Origin: Unio delphinus
Lineage: Eukaryota > Mollusca > Bivalvia > Unionida > Unionidae
DNA length: 64,000 nucleotides
Direction: 5' to 3'
Assembly: GCA_029339505.1 (NCBI GenBank)
Contig: JAQISU010000123.1
Span: 7,491,501-7,555,500, forward strand
Position 1 is the first letter of the stretch, and every line of letters starts with the position of its first letter. The notes beneath the pieces were generated by a model. The model was given only the letters and a program-made list of their open reading frames with translations. It searched no databases and had not been told where the DNA came from. The position numbers were made by a program, and so were the translations under genes. This document shows positions 63,153 to 64,000 of this stretch, in pieces.

Positions 63153-63614
63153 ATATTGTTTGTGAACTAAATTTTCAAATGTGAAATCCGGAGGGTTCCC
63201 ATCATAATTAAAAGCTTAGTTATTAAATAACTTAGTTATTAAATAATGTACCATCAAGCTAACGTATTCATCTTCGACAGGGTTAAACTGTACGACGCTA
63301 TCCGCGAGTGTTTCAGAAATAACATCGCTGGGGATTTCAGAATTGTAATATCTGAGAATGGCGATGAACGATTTGTGTTAACGACGCGGCAACAAGAACA
63401 ATTACGTGAAAATGGAGCGTCGCGGTGATTACTTGCTACTACGACCAGATCATCCATTATGCACATAACTGCATGAGCAAGTCCAGACTGATGAGTATCC
63501 TTTCAGGAGAAAATCCTATGTAACAAGTGTTACAAAAAACGCTAAAAAAAAAATAAATAAATTATTTAAATTATTTACGAAAGCCTATTATTTTTTTTAG
63601 TAACACCCACGTGG
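63153..63614. other. Gap between acidic and helical-protein genes of E5
   Basis: A direct repeat of CTTAGTTATTAAATAA (about 63214-63244) is followed by a 60-codon rightward frame (63246-63428). That frame has no counterpart in other copies, although its base composition is less AT-rich than the gap. An A-run (63543-63553) precedes the helical-protein stop. Confidence 0.4.
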
Positions 63615-63971
63615 TTAAGATACTGGTCGCTCCTCGTTTAACATTTTTCTAAGATCACGAACTTTAGAACCAATTTCAGCTCGTTTTTGATATTCTTGGC
63701 CAAGCTTTTGACGTATTGCTTCAACGGTGCTAAATAGCGTTATGAATAAATTAATGTCGTTACCGTACAAACAACCATTGATGGATTTTTGAATTCCTTT
63801 CACGAGTCTGTACATCCTAGGTAAAACATAACGACCCTTACTAGACAGATATTCAATATCTTCATATTCCGAGGTAATCTTGTCAACGTCGAGACTTTCA
63901 GATAATAATACCCCTTTATTATTTAAATTTGAGATTTCAGCAATTATAGCATTTACATCATTGATATCCAT
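63615..63971 (-). CDS. Small helical protein, E5
   Basis: The 118 residues align with E1 (7037) and E2 (17173): S-L-D-V-D-K-I, Y-V-L-P, Q-K-L-G-Q-E-Y. Complete; AT-rich leader (TTTATTTATAAATAAA) beyond it to the window edge. Confidence 0.7.
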   Translation of the reverse strand: MDINDVNAIIAEISNLNNKGVLLSESLDVDKITSEYEDIEYLSSKGRYVLPRMYRLVKGIQKSINGCLYGNDINLFITLFSTVEAIRQKLGQEYQKRAEIGSKVRDLRKMLNEERPVS

Positions 63972-64000
63972 TATTTATATTTATTTATAAATAAATTTAT

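Larger units (their letters stand above)
55368..64000 (-). mobile_element. E5: well-preserved element, right half only
   Basis: It begins at a terminal repeat and runs leftward-coding late genes from penton to the small helical protein; the early half is beyond 64000. Eight of nine late genes are open from start to stop and the ninth has only the A-run break. This is the best candidate for a recently active copy. Confidence 0.87.

Noticed and set aside
63246..63428. 60-codon rightward frame in E5
   Set aside because: Not present in the same gap of E1; too short and opposite to the operon to support as a gene.

Overview
The window looks like nuclear DNA of an invertebrate, most likely a bivalve mollusc, loaded with integrated copies of one family of Polinton/Maverick-type (adintovirus-like) dsDNA virus. 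The viral identity rests on a recurring gene set: retrovirus-type DDE integrase, family B DNA polymerase, A32/FtsK-type packaging ATPase, adenain-like protease, hexon-like major capsid protein, penton-like protein, and a zinc-ribbon plus parvovirus-type phospholipase A2 gene. The host guess is weaker. It rests on two copies of a tRNA-headed SINE of a kind I associate with bivalve genomes, plus AT-rich, satellite-rich flanks.

Layout. E1 (before 1 to 15555, late genes on +) is nearly complete: ATPase start, zinc ribbon/PLA2, integrase, PolB-helicase-HNH (minus), zinc protein, HNH endonuclease, small helical protein, acidic protein, protein VI-like, major capsid, pX-like core protein, protease, fibre-like, membrane protein, penton, terminal repeat. 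E1 sits inside the PolB gene of E2 (15556-24901, decayed). E2 in turn sits inside the protein VI region of E3 (24902 to about 29885, heavily decayed, with an inverted second half). Host DNA with satellites follows (about 29886-35118). E4 (35119-46805) is decayed but has both terminal repeats and a 5-bp target duplication (TATCT). More host DNA follows (46806-55367), then E5 (55368 to beyond 64000, late genes on -), in which almost every visible gene is open.

How the genes work together. The integrase would insert the linear genome, and PolB with its fused SF1 helicase and HNH nuclease would replicate it. The ATPase would package DNA into a capsid of major capsid and penton proteins matured by the protease. 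The pX-like and VI-like proteins would lie inside the particle. The fibre-like and membrane proteins would act at the surface, and PLA2 during entry. Early genes are arranged divergently around short AT-rich promoters. Late genes form one tightly packed, partly overlapping series that ends at the terminal repeat.

Most unusual points: (1) a family of 14-19 bp palindromes, outer GAAA/TTTC constant and inner arms varying in a compensated way, lies between genes and also in frame inside genes, where sister copies lack the extra residues; (2) terminal repeats whose two edges are themselves inverted repeats, so each end can fold into a hairpin; (3) virus-in-virus-in-virus nesting; (4) three fibre copies that break at the same A-run in the same -1 sense, each with a stop straight after the run; (5) a polymerase-helicase-HNH fusion. 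All functional statements are inferred from sequence alone.
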